A stretch of DNA of 64,000 nt from Dictyobacter formicarum. GTDB taxonomy: Bacteria > Chloroflexota > Ktedonobacteria > Ktedonobacterales > Ktedonobacteraceae. The stretch lies in assembly GCF_016587435.1 (NCBI RefSeq), contig NZ_BNJJ01000017.1, forward strand, positions 153,202 through 217,201, read 5' to 3'. Under the pieces are notes generated by a model. It was not told the origin of the DNA. It made no database searches and saw only the letters and a program-made list of their open reading frames with translations. Below, in pieces: positions 15,724 through 24,562 of the stretch. The stretch's first letter is position 1, and every line of letters begins with the position of its first letter. Made by a program: the position numbers and the translations under genes.

Positions 15724-16635
15724 TTGTTTATTATCCCAGACAAATTTGCGCAATTTATGATCAAACAATTTGGAGAAGAGGGACGTAGCTGGCTGGAGCA
15801 ACTGCCGGCTACGCTTGCTTCCTACGAGGAACGCTGGAATATAACTATTGGCGCGCCAGTACAAAATCTTTCATTCAACTATGTAGCGCCCGCCGTGGGT
15901 GCGGATGGTAGAGAGATGATGCTGAAAACGGGACTGACCGACGAATTCCCCATTCAGCCAGAGGCGCTGCAGCATTTTGGTGGACATGGAGCAGTCAAAT
16001 TACTGGCCTATGATGAAGCCAATATGGTAATGTTAATGGAGCGTTTAACCCCCGGCACATCCTTGCGCGTAGTAGAGAACGACGAAGCGGTGATAACGGC
16101 CGCGACAGGAGTGATGCGCAAGCTATGGCGTCCGCTGCCTGAGCACCATTATGCCTTCCCATCTATCCTCGATTGGGGAAAGGCTTTTGCTGAGCTACGC
16201 CAGCAATATGACGGCGGAACTGGTCCAATTCCAGCCGCCATATTCGACAAAGCAGAGAAGCTCTATGCCGAACTGAGTGCCTCAATGGGTGAGCACGTAT
16301 TGCTGCATGGTGATCTCCACCATGACAACATCCTGGTGGACGAGTATGAAGGCTGGCTGGCGGTTGACCCTAAAGGAGTAATCGGCGAGCCAGCATACGA
16401 GACAGGAGCGCTGCTACGTAATTTCTGGCCTGATATTCTGTCTAACCCCAATCCCAAAGCATTGACGGTTCGGCGTATAGATCAACTAGCCGCAGAATTG
16501 AGCTTTGATAGGGAGCGCATTTATAGCTGGGCGTTATCCCAGGCGGTGCTGTCGGTGATATGGAGCGTAGAAGATAGCGGGCAGCTAGAATATGAAGGGC
16601 TCTACTTTGTCGATTTGTTGAACTCGATCAAGTAA
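15724..16635 (+). CDS. APH(6)-like aminoglycoside/hydroxyurea phosphotransferase
   Basis: A 303-residue cytosolic kinase of the streptomycin 6-phosphotransferase family. It begins FIIPDKFAQFMIKQFGEEG, the usual N-terminal opening of this family. The nucleotide lobe includes LKTGLTDEF, and the catalytic loop is LLHGDLHHDNIL (Asp base). The metal-binding DPKG motif is AVDPKGVIGEPAYE. I choose TTG 15724, with AGGAG nine bases upstream; longer frames would translate the repeat units. The true substrate may be a metabolite rather than a drug, because chromosomal members are common in soil bacteria. Resistance is only a possibility. Confidence 0.85.
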   Translation: MFIIPDKFAQFMIKQFGEEGRSWLEQLPATLASYEERWNITIGAPVQNLSFNYVAPAVGADGREMMLKTGLTDEFPIQPEALQHFGGHGAVKLLAYDEANMVMLMERLTPGTSLRVVENDEAVITAATGVMRKLWRPLPEHHYAFPSILDWGKAFAELRQQYDGGTGPIPAAIFDKAEKLYAELSASMGEHVLLHGDLHHDNILVDEYEGWLAVDPKGVIGEPAYETGALLRNFWPDILSNPNPKALTVRRIDQLAAELSFDRERIYSWALSQAVLSVIWSVEDSGQLEYEGLYFVDLLNSIK

Positions 16636-16652
16636 TTGTTCGAATAAATGAC

Positions 16653-16689
16653 AGATCAGAGCCGGGCATCCATGGCCCGGCTCTGATCT
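16653..16689. terminator. Perfect 15-bp hairpin between convergent genes
   Basis: AGATCAGAGCCGGGC (16653-16667) pairs with 16675-16689. It has no T-run but is stable, and lies between the kinase and the next convergent gene. Confidence 0.65.
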
Positions 16690-16711
16690 AGTTAGATTGA
16701 TACTTTTAAAT

Positions 16712-17821
16712 CTAATTGCCATAGGTCACAATCAGCGGCGCTGGCTGCATCGCGAGTACTTCCGCGGGCGTCATGACGCCCGTTTTAGCCTCGATATTAT
16801 AGAACAACTTGAAGCCACCATAGTCGAAGTTGTGATAAGCCTGTAAGTCGTCATGCACCCACTGATGATACTGGCGTACCTTATCACCGTGATCACCGGG
16901 ATAGCCCCCAACGCTATCGACGTGGATAACAGTATCTACCCGAGGATCAAGGGTCAGATTGCGTTTATCCGCGATCTCCGCATGACCAGCATCATTTGGT
17001 GTTGCTGTCCCATCACCGCTGGGGCGATATTGATGAATAATGAGAATCTTACGCGGGACATGATACTTCATCGGGATGGCCGCCACTGCCTTAATGATCG
17101 GATTTAGATCAGCGGCATGCACATTACTCAGATTAACGCCAGGAATGCCATTATGCAGGGGGAACATCCACTCGGGATCGATGGCCATATGGACAAACGT
17201 ATATTTTTCCAGGTAAGGCAAGAAAAAATTGACCTCGGACATAACTGGAGCCCAGCCAAAATTGAGGTCGAGGAAAAGAAGTAAATGGTTACGTTGACAG
17301 AAATCAATATACTGCTGAAGCGTAGCAGGATCAAGGTGATGGCTGTAGGTATGGGCGGGTCCAGGGGAGCCATCGGGAATACTCACAACCAGATCGATGC
17401 CTAGTTGTACGGGATGAGCTGGATCAATCTGCTGGTAGGCAGCTCCCTGAGCCTTCAAATGTGCCAGCATAGCATCACTCAACTGGTAGGCAGGGCCGGT
17501 TGCATAGGCACCAGGTACCGCATAGAATGCGACAATGCGATGTGTAGGCAAAATCGCATTAAGATTTGGATTAAAGGCTGGTGTGGGCGTCGGTGGTAGA
17601 GTCGGTTTAGGAGCCATTGTAAATGTCCCTTCCGACTGATTATTTGTTGCCTGGCTAGACGAGAAAAAATACGCCATGATGACGCTCGCGGCAACAATCA
17701 CCAGTAACACAGACAACGCAAATAAAAGAAGCGTTTTCCCAGGTTTCCAACTCCGGTTATGCAGGTTGAGCAACCCTTTCTGCTGAGATATTTTTTGTGG
17801 TAATGATAATCTACTACGCAT
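16712..17821 (-). CDS. Membrane-anchored extracellular protein of unknown function
   Basis: 369 residues from ATG 17821 (GAAGGAAA about 12 bases upstream); an in-frame ATG at 17878 adds 19 unlikely residues. A basic cytoplasmic tail precedes one membrane helix (LLLFALSVLLVIVAASVIMA, residues about 30-50). A Pro/Thr linker (PTLPPTPTPAFNP) and a globular domain of about 270 residues follow. Alternating strands such as HRIVAFYAVPGAY, LLLFLDLNFGWAP and FVHMAIDPEWMFP suggest a TIM-barrel, glycosidase-like fold, with acidic residues at strand ends. I do not recognise a named family. The location is the outer face of the membrane. Confidence 0.65.
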   Translation of the reverse strand: MRSRLSLPQKISQQKGLLNLHNRSWKPGKTLLLFALSVLLVIVAASVIMAYFFSSSQATNNQSEGTFTMAPKPTLPPTPTPAFNPNLNAILPTHRIVAFYAVPGAYATGPAYQLSDAMLAHLKAQGAAYQQIDPAHPVQLGIDLVVSIPDGSPGPAHTYSHHLDPATLQQYIDFCQRNHLLLFLDLNFGWAPVMSEVNFFLPYLEKYTFVHMAIDPEWMFPLHNGIPGVNLSNVHAADLNPIIKAVAAIPMKYHVPRKILIIHQYRPSGDGTATPNDAGHAEIADKRNLTLDPRVDTVIHVDSVGGYPGDHGDKVRQYHQWVHDDLQAYHNFDYGGFKLFYNIEAKTGVMTPAEVLAMQPAPLIVTYGN

Positions 17822-18149
17822 TGATTGGCTGTTTTCCTTCAAAATACTGGCGGGTTCTCTGCAGCTCTGCAGACCCATGTCTAAATAAGAAGGCTAACGA
17901 GAGCTCGAAAAAATAGAACAAGTAGGATTTAGGTGCCCTTTTAATGGGAGCGTTTTCAACAAATGAATACACAGATATGAATCTGTCCCGTTATTTTCTC
18001 TATATAAAATACAACATATTTAATATTATCTATGTGAGGTGTTTCACAATCAGAAGGACATCCGGCAGAGAAAGCCGCTTTCACTCTTTATACTCCACTG
18101 CATCATAACAGTTTTTCAAATATTATGCACCAAAAAGGACTAACGGGAG

Positions 18150-18172
18150 ATACTAAGGGGGGACTTTAGTAT
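18150..18172 (+). promoter_or_regulatory. Hairpin enclosing the ribosome site
   Basis: ATACTAA (18150-18156) pairs with TTAGTAT (18166-18172). The G6 Shine-Dalgarno is in the loop and the ATG partly in the stem, so it could dampen translation of the truncated isochorismatase. The 17822-18149 stretch before it has no gene. Confidence 0.3.
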
Positions 18173-18527
18173 GGTAGATAATACCACGCTACGAAGTACT
18201 TTGATGGGCTTGGTAAGACGAACGGACGATCAAAACAGCCAACGGATATTGTTGTCAACGAAATGTCGTGTCAGTGCGTTTAGCGGGAGTGATTTAGAAA
18301 TGGTGTTGAGAGCACAGGACATCACGCACCTGGTGCTCTGTGGCATAGCGACCAGTGGGGTCGTCTTATCAACACTGCGGGAAGCGGCTGATAAGGATTA
18401 TCAGTTGACCGTCTTAGCTGATTGCTGTATTGATAGTGACGAAGAAGTCCAGCGCGTCCTGCTGTCCAAAGTCTTTCCACGGCAGGTTGACGTCCTCCAG
18501 GCAGAAATCTGGAGAACGACACTGTAA
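18171..18527 (+). pseudogene. Truncated isochorismatase-like cysteine hydrolase
   Basis: 118 residues matching the C-terminal part of isochorismatase-family proteins: VSAFSGSDLEMVLRA, LVLCGIATSGVVLSTLREAA, LTVLADCCIDSDEEV and KVFPRQVDVLQA. Full members are about 190 residues and carry a catalytic Asp near the N-terminus. Here that part is replaced by an unrelated 30-residue opening. The Lys of STKCRVSAF is kept, and the usual nucleophile position in TSGVV is Val, as in part of the family. It has a start and a GGGGGG ribosome site, so it may be translated, but it is unlikely to be an active hydrolase. Confidence 0.6.
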
Positions 18528-18810
18528 GCACCGACTCCAAGATCCTACAGAAGAACGACGCAACATAAAATTTGACAGTGGGCATGCAGCAAGTGTATAT
18601 TCAAGCCTCGAATATGTGAAGATGGTGGCTATTAAGGCCTTCGGTCTTTGTGGCCAGAGCACTGACATAGCCCGGCTAGGGCCACACACTCAACCAGAGT
18701 GCGGTGTACTGCAAGAGGACCAAAACAGCGTAGAAGTCAAGCAGGCTTCCTGTCCGGCCCAAATGCAGCAACTAAGTATGTTTTAACACATTTTAGAAAG
18801 CAGGTGATAC

Positions 18811-19599
18811 GTGACAGGTAAGCCAGACACACGCATGCAAAATTTGCCGCCGGAAATACAATTTTATGCTTCACAGGTGGCTCAGTTGCTGCATACCTAT
18901 TTGCAAGAAGACTTATCAGGAGTGTATCTAGTTGGATCGGCCGCATTAGGAGGGTTTATTCCTGGTAGGAGCGATATTGATATCCAGGGGGTATGCGCGC
19001 GACAACTGCAGCGAGAAGAGAAGGAACAGATAACGGCCTTGCTGGCCCATCCCGCATTGCCGTGTCCAACGCGAGGGTGTGAATTTGTACTTTATAGGAA
19101 AGAAGCGGTAACGACATCCGCACCTGATGCTGGATTTGAAATAAATCTCAACTCAGGCCCACAGATGCCCTTGCATGTCACCTACGATCCGAAGGAAGAA
19201 TCTCCCCACTGGTTCCTTTTCGATCGAGCGATTGCACACGAACATGGCATCAGCATTTTTGGTCCCCCGTCCCATGAACTGTTCGGAGCCATTCCCCGGG
19301 CATGGTTAATCGATGCTGTGCTGGCATCGTTACGCTGGCATACAGACTATGATGAGTCCGGTTACTCAAGCATCCTCAACGCATGTCGGGGTTGGTGCTT
19401 TGCCGAAGAGAATCAGCTGTACTCAAAAGCAGAGGCAGTTGAGTGGGCCAGGGTGCGTGTTGGCGAGCATGACCTGTTGCAGCAAGCCCTGGATTTACGC
19501 GCCGGCACTACAGTCGAAAAGCTAGATCCAAAAAAGGTCAGGCAATTTCTGAACAAGGTCAGAGAGCGTATAGAGCAAGCACAACAAGGCGAGCAGTAG
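18811..19599 (+). CDS. Aminoglycoside adenylyltransferase-like nucleotidyltransferase
   Basis: A 262-residue cytosolic protein of the ANT(3'')/ANT(9) type: an N-terminal nucleotidyltransferase fold plus a helical C-terminal domain. The catalytic strand-helix is YLVGSAALGGFIPGRSDIDI, with the GS and DxD metal residues. The third acid may be Glu in CEFVLY. The C-terminal helices include LNACRGWCFAEENQLYSKAE, which matches the region that contacts substrate in aminoglycoside enzymes. The start is GTG 18811 (AGCAGG upstream); ATG 18835 is an alternative. A housekeeping role or drug modification is equally possible. The preceding 18528-18810 shows nothing. Confidence 0.8.
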   Translation: MTGKPDTRMQNLPPEIQFYASQVAQLLHTYLQEDLSGVYLVGSAALGGFIPGRSDIDIQGVCARQLQREEKEQITALLAHPALPCPTRGCEFVLYRKEAVTTSAPDAGFEINLNSGPQMPLHVTYDPKEESPHWFLFDRAIAHEHGISIFGPPSHELFGAIPRAWLIDAVLASLRWHTDYDESGYSSILNACRGWCFAEENQLYSKAEAVEWARVRVGEHDLLQQALDLRAGTTVEKLDPKKVRQFLNKVRERIEQAQQGEQ

Positions 19600-19851
19600 G
19601 AAGCGGGCGAGTGCTTATATCACGCTGGTTTTGATGAAAATGGTTGTGTCCTGATTGTGGTTATGGGCCTGCCTCTGGTCTGGGCCTCTATGTGACAGAG
19701 GTTAAAAGCGCGACAAGGGAGGTCTATAGAATTGGTACCGGAGCGATGCAATAGCCAGTTATGCAACAAAGATAATATTTTCCGCTTTTTTGTTTGCCAA
19801 ACAGAATAGAGTATATAGAAAGGCAAATAAATCTACTTGAAGGAGAAAAAC

Positions 19852-20259
19852 ATGCAAGTGGCTACTCAGACGGCTCCGATCTCAAAGACACAATTATGGA
19901 TTGGTCGCGGTGTAACCGCACTACCTGTTTTGTTCCTGCTCTTCGACAGTGTTATTCACATGATGCAGATTGCGCCTGTTATGGACTCACTCAATCAGCT
20001 CGGATATCCAGTCAACCTGGCCCTCGTTCTCGGTATTATTGAACTTGTTTGTCTTGTTGCCTATATATTTCCGCCTACCTCTGTGCTGGGAGCAATCCTG
20101 CTGACAGGCTATCTTGGAGGAGCGGTCGCTACCCACTTGCGTGTTGGAGATCCCCTTTTCAGTAACGTTCTCTTCCCCGTTTATGTTGGCATACTGATCT
20201 GGGGAGGACTCTACCTGCGTGACGAGCGGCTGCGCGCGCTTTTCCCGTTCCGCAAGTAG
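19852..20259 (+). CDS. DoxX-like family membrane protein
   Basis: A 135-residue protein with four hydrophobic helices: VTALPVLFLLFDSVIHMM, NLALVLGIIELVCLVAYIF, VLGAILLTGYLGGAVATHLR and LFPVYVGILIWGGLYL. The GYLGGAVATHLRVGDPLF motif is the family hallmark. GAAGGAG lies six bases before ATG 19852. DoxX-like proteins are linked to quinone or thiol redox processes, but few are characterised. It lies 44 bases before the alpha/beta hydrolase, probably one operon. The gap 19600-19851 before it holds no gene. Confidence 0.82.
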   Translation: MQVATQTAPISKTQLWIGRGVTALPVLFLLFDSVIHMMQIAPVMDSLNQLGYPVNLALVLGIIELVCLVAYIFPPTSVLGAILLTGYLGGAVATHLRVGDPLFSNVLFPVYVGILIWGGLYLRDERLRALFPFRK

Positions 20260-20303
20260 TGAGTGATCCCGGTACGGAATAGCAGAGTAAAGGAAGACAC
20301 AGC

Positions 20304-21137
20304 ATGACGAATATAACGGATGGAAACGAAACAAGCAAGAGCCATACAGGTAATTATGCTCCAGTGAATGGCCTGCAGATGTATTACGAGATCCACGGCA
20401 CGGGCCGACCACTGGTGCTATTGCACGGCGCCATGTCAGCGATCGATACCTCATTTGGAAAATTGCTAGCGGGCCTTGCCGCGACCCGACAGGTGATTGC
20501 TATCGAACAACAGGCGCACGGACGCACGGCCGACGTGGATCGTCCGCTGACGATGGAGCAGATGGCCGAAGATACCGCTGCCCTGTTGCGACACATAGGA
20601 GTCGAAGAGGCTGACTTCTTTGGCTACAGCATGGGAGCTGGCATCGCTCTGCAGATTGCCATCGCGCATCCGAAACTGGTGCGTAAGCTGGTCCTGACCT
20701 CGGTCACCTATAATAATGAAGGTTTCCATCCCGGGCTGCTGGCAGGAATGGAAACCTTGAAACCAGAAGATCTGGTTGGCTCTCCATTTTATGAGGAATA
20801 CATCAATATTGCTCCCAGGCCCCAGGACTGGCCTCAGCTGGTCTCCAAAGTGAAGCAACTGGATAGCGCGATGCCAGATCTGTCGCCTGAAGTTATTCGA
20901 GCAATTAAGGCACCCACTCTGCTCATTATTGGAGATTCCGACATCATTCGTCCCGAGCATATCGTAGAGATGTTCAGGTTGTTTGGCGGAGGCGTAGCCG
21001 GTGATGTCGTTGGCCTGCCACATTCACAGCTGGCGATCCTGCCTGGCACTACCCACGTAACGACAGTGTACCGCGCTGATTTGTTGCTCCCAATTATCCC
21101 GCCGTTTCTTGACGCACCTATGCCAGAGAGCAAATAA
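20304..21137 (+). CDS. Alpha/beta-hydrolase
   Basis: A 277-residue cytosolic hydrolase. The oxyanion segment is VLLHGAMSA. The nucleophile elbow is FFGYSMGAGIALQIA (Ser). The acid is probably Asp in LIIGDSDIIRPEH, and the His is in PGTTHVTTVYR. The order and spacing are those of an intact catalytic triad. A lid lies between residues 135 and 195. AAAGGAAG precedes the ATG. It is in an operon with the DoxX-like gene, suggesting detoxification or redox metabolism. Substrate unknown. Confidence 0.88.
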   Translation: MTNITDGNETSKSHTGNYAPVNGLQMYYEIHGTGRPLVLLHGAMSAIDTSFGKLLAGLAATRQVIAIEQQAHGRTADVDRPLTMEQMAEDTAALLRHIGVEEADFFGYSMGAGIALQIAIAHPKLVRKLVLTSVTYNNEGFHPGLLAGMETLKPEDLVGSPFYEEYINIAPRPQDWPQLVSKVKQLDSAMPDLSPEVIRAIKAPTLLIIGDSDIIRPEHIVEMFRLFGGGVAGDVVGLPHSQLAILPGTTHVTTVYRADLLLPIIPPFLDAPMPESK

Positions 21138-21246
21138 TGTGAAGCGGGAAGGGATCGATACCGGGTAGCGGTGAGCAAGTGAGCCGTAGATGGGGTGCTA
21201 TGTGCATGATCCCATCGCGGCTCTTATTGATGAGAGAGGAAACGTC

Positions 21247-21663
21247 ATGTCAGAGATTGACTATTTGCTGCATCCGATTGGTTTTCTACAATCGTCTCTT
21301 AAGCGTCGTGAAGATGCGCCCAAGCAGGGTCGTGAGGGGGCTCCCGATGCCTGGCTTATTGTGAATGAAGCGGTGGTCGAAGGACTGGATGGGATTGCGG
21401 TGGGTGATGAACTGATCATAGTGAGCTGGTTTCATAAATCTCAACGCGACACATTGAAGGTACATCCTCGTGGAAAACGTGAGATACCTCTGACAGGCGT
21501 CTTTGCGACACGATCGCCCGATAGACCAAATCCGCTGGGTCTACACCGGGTAACGGTGCTGGAAATCGCCGGAACAAGGTTGAATGTAGGGCCAATAGAA
21601 GCAATTGATGGAACGCCAGTCATAGACATCAAACCAGTGCTCCATCAATCAATAGACGCATAG
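21247..21663 (+). CDS. trmO: TrmO-like tRNA t6A37 N6-methyltransferase
   Basis: A 138-residue single-domain member of the TrmO (formerly VirR/YaeB) family. The family methylates N6-threonylcarbamoyladenosine 37 of certain tRNAs using S-adenosylmethionine, through an unusual beta-barrel fold. Signatures seen: HPIGFLQSSLKRREDAPKQG at the N-terminus and GVFATRSPDRPNPLGLHRVT in the SAM-binding core, with VGPIEAIDGTPVIDIKP near the end. ATG 21247 follows GAGAGGA. The length matches archaeal-type single-domain proteins lacking the E. coli C-terminal extension. The family call is firm; the exact tRNA target is inferred. Confidence 0.88.
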   Translation: MSEIDYLLHPIGFLQSSLKRREDAPKQGREGAPDAWLIVNEAVVEGLDGIAVGDELIIVSWFHKSQRDTLKVHPRGKREIPLTGVFATRSPDRPNPLGLHRVTVLEIAGTRLNVGPIEAIDGTPVIDIKPVLHQSIDA

Positions 21664-21743
21664 TAGTGTACAGTCCATGATTTACCGTGGGATCGTTTTG
21701 TCAAATGGGTACACTGCTTTAGTAAATTATGGAACAAAAGATG

Positions 21744-22085
21744 TTAATGGCGTTCCATAGCTGGAGATAAATGTGCACGGCGGATAGCACCACTCAGCAT
21801 AGCCAGCGCGGCCAGCAAGATCTGGCCGCCGGAAGCCAGCAGTACAGTGACAACCGGGCCATAGTATTGTAAGGACAAACCAGTCAGGGTAAGTCCTAGA
21901 GGAGCAAGGCCATTGCTAATCAGGCGAAATATACTATTAACTCGTCCGCGCATTGCATCAGGCGTGAGCGCAAAGCGATAGCTCATATTTACAATGTTGT
22001 AAATCGGGCTAAGTAAAAATATGGCGCCTATGATGCAGCCGAGCAAAAATGGTGCTGGTAAGGCCACCAATAGTAGCCACAGCAA
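21744..22085 (-). pseudogene. C-terminal fragment of an MFS exporter
   Basis: 113 residues covering about three last helices of a DHA3/EntS-type exporter, with PDAMRGRVNSIFRLISNGLA (the intrahelical loop of the C-terminal half) and LAPLGLTLTGLSLQYYGPVV. Full proteins are about 410 residues. The frame stops upstream at about 22100, and no start region is present. It is a decayed gene. Confidence 0.7.
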
Positions 22086-22178
22086 TGATGGGGTCTATCC
22101 CTGTTGAGTAACGATCCTACTCGTAGTGAGTAACAGGATGTGGTGTTGATTGCTGATTCTTAGAACTAAAAAGACGTG

Positions 22179-22682
22179 CTACATTTTCGATGAGGTTGAT
22201 AGTGTCTTTTCGGATCCGGATGCTGGTCGGGCTACAAGCGTCAGCAAGCGCCCAAAAAGCGTTTTATTGAATGGACGATAGCGTGTATTCTGGAAAGCTG
22301 TAAAGAGCCAACGATCCTCTTGCTTGACCGCAACCATAGTCTGCGTGGAGAGAGACCTGCGTGAAGGTCGCTTCTGATGTTTCTGGATTATTCTTCCTGT
22401 GGTATGAAGCAGAGCGACATCGGGCGCCAGAAAGCGCATATCCTGGATATTACCGCTCAACCGGGAACCTTTCATAAAGCCCTCAAAAAGTGGGCGATGG
22501 ACCTGCGCGATAGCGGCTTTTCCTTTGGTATGTGTGCCATCGAAGGTAATGTAATCGGCATCCTCAGTGAAGACGGCGGCGAACGCATCGGTATTGCCCC
22601 AGGCCTCATTAAGTTGAGTAAAGAGAGTACGAATAGCTGCCTCATCGGCCTCTTGCCCATTTACATGTGAAAGTTGCTGCAT
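22179..22682 (-). CDS. SgcJ/EcaC-family (SnoaL-like) protein
   Basis: A 167-residue protein with an NTF2-like cone fold. Hallmarks are AAIRTLFTQLNEAWGNTDAF, AAVFTEDADYITFDGTHTKG and the C-terminal strand DRWLFTAFQNTRYRP. The family is labelled SgcJ/EcaC oxidoreductase after enediyne clusters, but most members have no proven reaction. GGAG lies eight bases upstream of ATG 22682. A 48-bp perfect palindrome lies just upstream and suggests dedicated repression. Confidence 0.82.
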   Translation of the reverse strand: MQQLSHVNGQEADEAAIRTLFTQLNEAWGNTDAFAAVFTEDADYITFDGTHTKGKAAIAQVHRPLFEGFMKGSRLSGNIQDMRFLAPDVALLHTTGRIIQKHQKRPSRRSLSTQTMVAVKQEDRWLFTAFQNTRYRPFNKTLFGRLLTLVARPASGSEKTLSTSSKM

Positions 22683-22739
22683 TTTTTAATCTCCATCTTA
22701 CGGCTCTATGACAATATAGACTTGTTTAGCGCTTATAAT

Positions 22740-22787
22740 ATTTACAATCTAAATATCTAGTTTAAACTAGATATTTAGATTGTAAAT
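22740..22787. promoter_or_regulatory. Perfect 48-bp palindrome, probable operator
   Basis: The 24-base half ATTTACAATCTAAATATCTA-GTTT (22740-22763) is followed by its exact complement (22764-22787), with no spacer. It contains ATCTA/TAGAT half-sites. It sits 58 bases upstream of the SnoaL-like start, where the minus-strand promoter should lie. It suits a TetR/MarR/PadR-size dimer pair. The following 22788-23083 has no gene. Confidence 0.7.
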
Positions 22788-23083
22788 AAGAAACAGACTA
22801 ATGTCAAGGCATCAATGAGAAGATATTTAACTGAGAGGATTGATTTTAAGAGCGTACTACAATGACGTACGGTAATGCATGTGGTAAAAAGCGCGAAGAG
22901 CATTTATGATTCTCTGACGGTTGTCCCAAAAAGGATCCCTCTACCCTCTACCATAGTAGCATCGCTTGTGATGCTTATCTTTCTATCGCCTCCCATATGC
23001 TCGGTCGGGCGATGGAAAAGAAGATATGGTGCAGGCAACCTCCCTGCGTTCTCTTACGTAATCACTATCTAGGAGGAACTATC

Positions 23084-23944
23084 ATGAACGAACACGATGC
23101 TCCAATACGCACACCAATAAACCCGCTCAGCGAACGCTTCTTGCGCTGGATCAGCGGGAGCGGGCGCGGGCAAGCGTTCGGTCGCCTGCTCAGCAGGTTG
23201 ATCGCGCTCCCTCAGCTCAAGCGTCTCTCCGCCAGCGAGATCCCCTGGACTCCGCTTTCGCGACCAATCTCCGAAGCCACGGTCGCCATCGTCACGACGA
23301 GCGGTGTTCATCTTAGTCGGGACAAGCCCTTTCATTTGAACAGCGACTCCTCCTTTCGTGTCATTCCACGTGATACGAAGGCCGCCGATCTCACGATTAC
23401 GCATCAGGCATACGACAGGACGGATGCTTTACGGGATATCAATCTCGTCTTCCCATTGGGGCGCCTGCGTGAGCTAGAGGCAGAGAGCATCATCGGTCGG
23501 GTTGCAGACGAGCACTTTGGATTCGGCCTGAGCGGAAGCGCGAAAGCGCTGATTGCCTCCGGACGAGAGATCGCGCGCCGCCTGGCCCACGCACATGTTG
23601 ACCTGGTACTCCTCGTTCCTGCCTGACCAATCTGCACACGGTCCGTGGGACTGCTAGCAAGAGAGATCGAGGCTGCGGGCGTTACGACGGTCGCGCTTGC
23701 ACTCGTTAAGGAGGTCGCCGAGGCGGCGAGAGCGCCGCGAATGCTCTATCTGCACTGGCCCTTTGGGCACGCCTTGGGCGAGCCGGGAAACGTTGCCCAG
23801 CAACGCACAATTCTACACGATCTGCTGTCCATGGCCCGCAGCGCGTCACGGCCTGGGCTTGTGATCGAGCTTCCCTATCGATGGCGACGAGAGACCTACC
23901 CACCAATCGTCGACTGGACCGCCGATAGTGTTGCCGCCGTGTAA
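23084..23944 (+). CDS. GrdB-like selenoprotein, in-frame UGA read as selenocysteine
   Basis: 286 residues if the UGA at 23624-23626 is selenocysteine (residue 181). ATG 23084 follows a consensus AGGAGG by seven bases. The family is the glycine/betaine/sarcosine/D-proline reductase selenoprotein B group. Seen before the UGA: ATVAIVTTSGVHLSRDKPF, ADLTITHQAYDRTDALRDIN, VFPLGRLRELEAES and DLVLLVPA. The frame continues without shift as U-PICTRSVGLLAREIEAAG, then VTTVALALVKEVAEAA and LGEPGNVAQQRTILHDLL. The UGA occupies the U of a UxxC redox motif, where homologues carry U or C. A CACG-GUC-CGUG hairpin lies 12 bases after the UGA and is a weak SECIS candidate. The alternative is a nonsense mutation. 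SelA/B/C genes are not in the window. Confidence 0.75.
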
Positions 23945-24079
23945 CAACATATGTGCAAAAAAACTGTGGAGCACCCTGAATCAAGCACCCAAAAGCGGTG
24001 TATTGACCATCCGAATTTACAACCACTAAGCGTTGTAGATCCCCTGTAGAGCGACTTCTCAGGTGGTCAATAGCTGGGC

Positions 24080-24254
24080 TGCTCATGCTTCGCGTCGATT
24101 GCTCACTCTACGCCTTAAAACCGGGTCTTGCTCACTTTCGATAGTTCGAGTGTCGTCGCTTTATGATCACACCGCAAGAGATCGCTCTAGAAGCCTCGAA
24201 AGCTGTTCACTCCCGTCCGCTGATGAGCTTAAACGCCGGAAGTGAGCAAGACCC
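24080..24254. repeat. Array of transposon-end-like TGCTCACT repeats
   Basis: TGCTCATG (24080), TGCTCACT (24100) and TGCTCACT (24129) recur in one orientation, with AGTGAGCA (24241) reversed. The first unit, TGCTCATGCTTCGCGTCGAT, matches the end repeats at 62343 and 54390. A perfect 15-bp inverted repeat (24123-24137 with 24240-24254) frames 102 bases. It is probably an orphan end or mini-derivative of the same Tn7-like family. No gene is in 23945-24562 apart from these and the operator. Confidence 0.5.
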
Positions 24255-24343
24255 TTGAAGAGATTTTGCGCTATCTTCACTTTAATAGCTAATTGTATAG
24301 CATTGCTATTAAATGCCATATATGTTATATTGTTTTTCAATGA

Positions 24344-24355
24344 GACAACGTTGTC
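24344..24355. promoter_or_regulatory. LacI-family operator GACAACGTTGTC
   Basis: A perfect 12-bp dyad with the central CG typical of LacI/GalR-type sites, about 210 bases before the GH76 start. It suggests sugar-dependent control. Confidence 0.55.
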
Positions 24356-24562
24356 ATAATAGATGGGCAACCTGGTTTTTTTATTCTCTGTGGGTCATTT
24401 AGAGCAAGGAGGCTCTTTGGTGCAACCTACAACAAACCGCAAGCTGCAGCATATTGTTGCTCATACGCGTGGACCCCCTGTCATCTCCTCATGATGACTG
24501 CAGCTAAAGTCGTCTTCTCCCTTCTTTCTCATTCATGCTTTTTGTTGCAAGGAGGCAATGTT

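Noticed and set aside
23620..23670. Strong SECIS element for the UGA codon
   Set aside because: Only a 4-bp hairpin with a GUC loop is visible by eye, and it starts closer to the UGA than usual. I kept the selenoprotein call on protein grounds but do not claim a SECIS feature.
24080..24254. CRISPR-like array
   Set aside because: The recurring units are short, unevenly spaced and partly inverted, with no constant-length spacers and no cas genes. A transposon-end array fits better.
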